Shown here: positions 62,587 to 64,000 of the stretch, one piece after another
Layout: each line of letters starts with the position of its first letter
Position numbering within the stretch: the first letter of the stretch is position 1
Assembly (NCBI RefSeq): GCF_015207875.1
Contig: NZ_JADEVZ010000023.1
Span: 1-64,000 of the forward strand
From: Dolichospermum sp. LEGE 00240
Lineage (GTDB): Bacteria; Cyanobacteriota; Cyanobacteriia; Cyanobacteriales; Nostocaceae
Direction of reading: 5' to 3'
DNA: 64,000 nt
Position numbers and translations under genes: made by a program
The notes under the pieces: model-generated
The model's input: only the letters and a program-made list of their open reading frames with translations
Told to the model about the DNA's origin: nothing
Databases searched by the model: none

Positions 62587-63670
62587 ACTTTAATACTTCT
62601 CTGATGATTTCTGTTGGTACTTCGTCGGTAATTTTGACTGCACCAATTTGAGTTGGTAGGACAAAGCGGACTTTGCCAGATTTAACTTTTTTGTCTAATT
62701 GCAAAGCATCAATAAGAGCTTCAATGTCTAAATCTGCGGGTATTTGGGTGGGTAAACCTGCTTTTTTGATTAAGGCGTTTTGACGTTCTGTGTCTGCTTG
62801 TGTCCAAAGTCCTAATTTTACAGCAATGTCTCCGGCTGCTACCATACCAATACCGACAGCTTCACCATGTTTGAATAAACGGTATTCGGTGAGGCTTTCT
62901 ACTGCATGACCGATAGTATGACCATAATTTAAAATTGCTCTGATTCCAGATTCTTTTTCATCTTTGCTGACAACATCTGCCTTTGCTTGACAGGAATGAG
63001 TTAATATGCTGTTTATCAGGTCGGATTTCACATAGCGGAGTTGGTCAAGGTGTTTGCTTGCTGTTAGTTGAGTAAACAGTTCGGTGTCCCAAATGATCCC
63101 GTATTTGATCACCTCTGCCATTCCTGCTCGAAATTCCCGTGCTGGAAGGGTTTTTAAGACTTCTGGGTCAATTAAAACTAAACTGGGTTGATGAAATGCA
63201 CCAATCAAGTTTTTGCCGTGTGGATGATTTACGCCAGTTTTCCCACCGATAGCCGAATCTACCATTGCGAGGAGACTGGTGGGAACTTGGACTACGTTAA
63301 TGCCTCTAAGCCATGTAGCGGCAGCAAAGCCTGTCATATCACCAATAACACCTCCTCCTAATGCCACCATTGTTGAGGAGCGTTCTAGGCGATTTTCCAG
63401 GGCGATGTCGTAGAGTTTTTGAATGGAGTTGAGAGTTTTGTAGCGTTCTCCGGGGGGTAGGTTGTAGCTGACGACTTGAAAACCGGCTTTTTGCAAGGAT
63501 GCGATCGCTCTTTCGCCATAATATTTAAATATCATCGGGTTGGAAACTAGCAATACTTTCTTACCTAGTTTCAAACTCGCCATTTGTTCACCTAGTTGAT
63601 CTAAACTCCCAGGTGCAATGGTAATATCATAAGATTTTTCTGGTATATCTACTTTAATTACAGAAGTCAT
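62585..63670 (-). CDS. aroB: 3-dehydroquinate synthase
   Basis: Second enzyme of the shikimate pathway, NAD+- and Zn-dependent. The 361-residue protein has [19 protein letters not shown] near residue 72, the dinucleotide-binding [20 protein letters not shown] near 103, and [19 protein letters not shown] near 127. Zn ligands are in [10 protein letters not shown] (Glu near 187), [13 protein letters not shown] near 245 and [10 protein letters not shown] near 265. Its TAG stop is formed at the edge of the repeat block. aroE lies at 13792. Length is normal. Confidence 0.97.
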   Translation of the reverse strand: MTSVIKVDIPEKSYDITIAPGSLDQLGEQMASLKLGKKVLLVSNPMIFKYYGERAIASLQKAGFQVVSYNLPPGERYKTLNSIQKLYDIALENRLERSSTMVALGGGVIGDMTGFAAATWLRGINVVQVPTSLLAMVDSAIGGKTGVNHPHGKNLIGAFHQPSLVLIDPEVLKTLPAREFRAGMAEVIKYGIIWDTELFTQLTASKHLDQLRYVKSDLINSILTHSCQAKADVVSKDEKESGIRAILNYGHTIGHAVESLTEYRLFKHGEAVGIGMVAAGDIAVKLGLWTQADTERQNALIKKAGLPTQIPADLDIEALIDALQLDKKVKSGKVRFVLPTQIGAVKITDEVPTEIIREVLK

Positions 63671-63800
63671 TCCCCAACCTTAATATAATCACTCGTCTGG
63701 GTATTTTACCCCAAGTTGACAACCTCTTTTCTATTCCCTGTTCCCTTTAATAATTATTGATGATTGAATAGAAATAAGTAACTAATCTGGAGCAAAACAA

Positions 63801-63893
63801 ATGGCTGTAGTTGAATATATTGTTTTTCTAGGCGTGTTTATGGGTGTAGCTGTAGGCTTGTTATTTGGTCTACGCGGAGCTAAGATCCTCTAA
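63801..63893 (+). CDS. petL: Cytochrome b6f complex subunit PetL
   Basis: A 30-residue single-helix membrane peptide, MAVVEYIVFLGVFMGVAVGL followed by LFGLRGAKIL. It aligns with the PetL subunit of cyanobacterial cytochrome b6f (recalled Mastigocladus sequence: AVFYIVFIALFFGIAVG to IKLI). Charged residues lie only near the C-terminus. GGAG stands 9 bases before the ATG, and a stem-loop terminator follows 21 bases after the stop, so it is a complete independent small gene. PetL stabilises the b6f dimer in the thylakoid. Confidence 0.88.
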   Translation: MAVVEYIVFLGVFMGVAVGLLFGLRGAKIL

Positions 63894-63914
63894 TTCTACA
63901 ATTAGACGCTAATT

Positions 63915-63935
63915 AAACCCACTTTATGTGGGTTT
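63915..63935 (+). terminator. Stem-loop terminator after petL
   Basis: AAACCCAC-TTTAT-GTGGGTTT, an 8-bp perfect stem and 5-base loop, 21 bases after the petL stop. The U-tract is short (TTT within the stem). Confidence 0.7.
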
Positions 63936-64000
63936 AGGTATTGGTTTCAATCAGATTATCAAATGTCTATTTACTACTTTGCTGTTTGATTGCAAGTTTT

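Overview
The window is chromosomal DNA of a filamentous, probably heterocyst-forming cyanobacterium (Nostocales, in the Anabaena/Dolichospermum/Nostoc range). The evidence is psaA-psaB, petL, a light-dependent protochlorophyllide reductase, the CruF carotenoid hydratase, plant-type glycerate kinase, a SigG/SapG-like ECF sigma and anti-sigma pair, frequent GCGATCGC (HIP1) octamers and many heptanucleotide tandem repeats (STRRs). The DNA is AT-rich and its intergenic spaces are full of small inverted-repeat elements. No genus can be fixed from the sequence alone.

Layout. 0-2.6 kb: argB, a TPR-like protein and a DUF3153 lipoprotein. 2.6-4.1 kb: a scarred accessory island holding a toxin-antitoxin pair with a frameshifted toxin, bracketed by two copies of one small element, then a rearrangement scar and an orphan csx3 (ring-nuclease family) with only the first 26 codons of a partner ATPase. 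4.2-16 kb: por, cysA, ilvA, an FMN-barrel protein, a P2-type ATPase, an alpha/beta hydrolase, aroE and ilvC, separated by MITE-like elements. 16-25.7 kb: type II NADH dehydrogenase, an IS66 remnant, a GT39 glycosyltransferase, ycf20, glycerate kinase, selO, and a hydrolase / phosphoribosyltransferase / PRC-barrel cluster. 26-29.7 kb: a translationally coupled P-loop ATPase and TPR-repeat protein, a possible NLR-like two-gene module. 29.9-34.2 kb: an NAD operon (pncB-nadD-nrtR-nadE) with a promoter overlapped by a perfect 8-5-8 palindrome. 34.4-48.3 kb: DUF29, aspA, a catalytically degenerate sensor kinase, tRNA-Lys(CTT), mfd, a CorC/HlyC membrane protein, cruF, rplU-rpmA and a nucleotidyltransferase. 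48.4-51.2 kb: a broken small gene, sapG/sigG with a sigma-E-like autoregulatory promoter, and an L,D-transpeptidase. 51.3-64 kb: polA, psaB/psaA, a proline-rich lipoprotein, glutaminase, a small secreted protein, aroB and petL.

How it fits together. Most genes are ordinary core metabolism: Arg, Ile/Val and shikimate synthesis, NAD synthesis, photosystem I, cytochrome b6f. The unusual material is the mobile and repetitive layer. At least six small inverted-repeat families are present. Several change genes: one supplies the stop codon of a DUF29 gene, one supplies the last 12 codons of the TPR protein, and repeats lie in frame inside mfd and a PRC-barrel gene. Candidate systems worth following up are the ATPase-TPR module, the csx3 remnant, the pseudo-histidine kinase, the NrtR operator and the SigG promoter.
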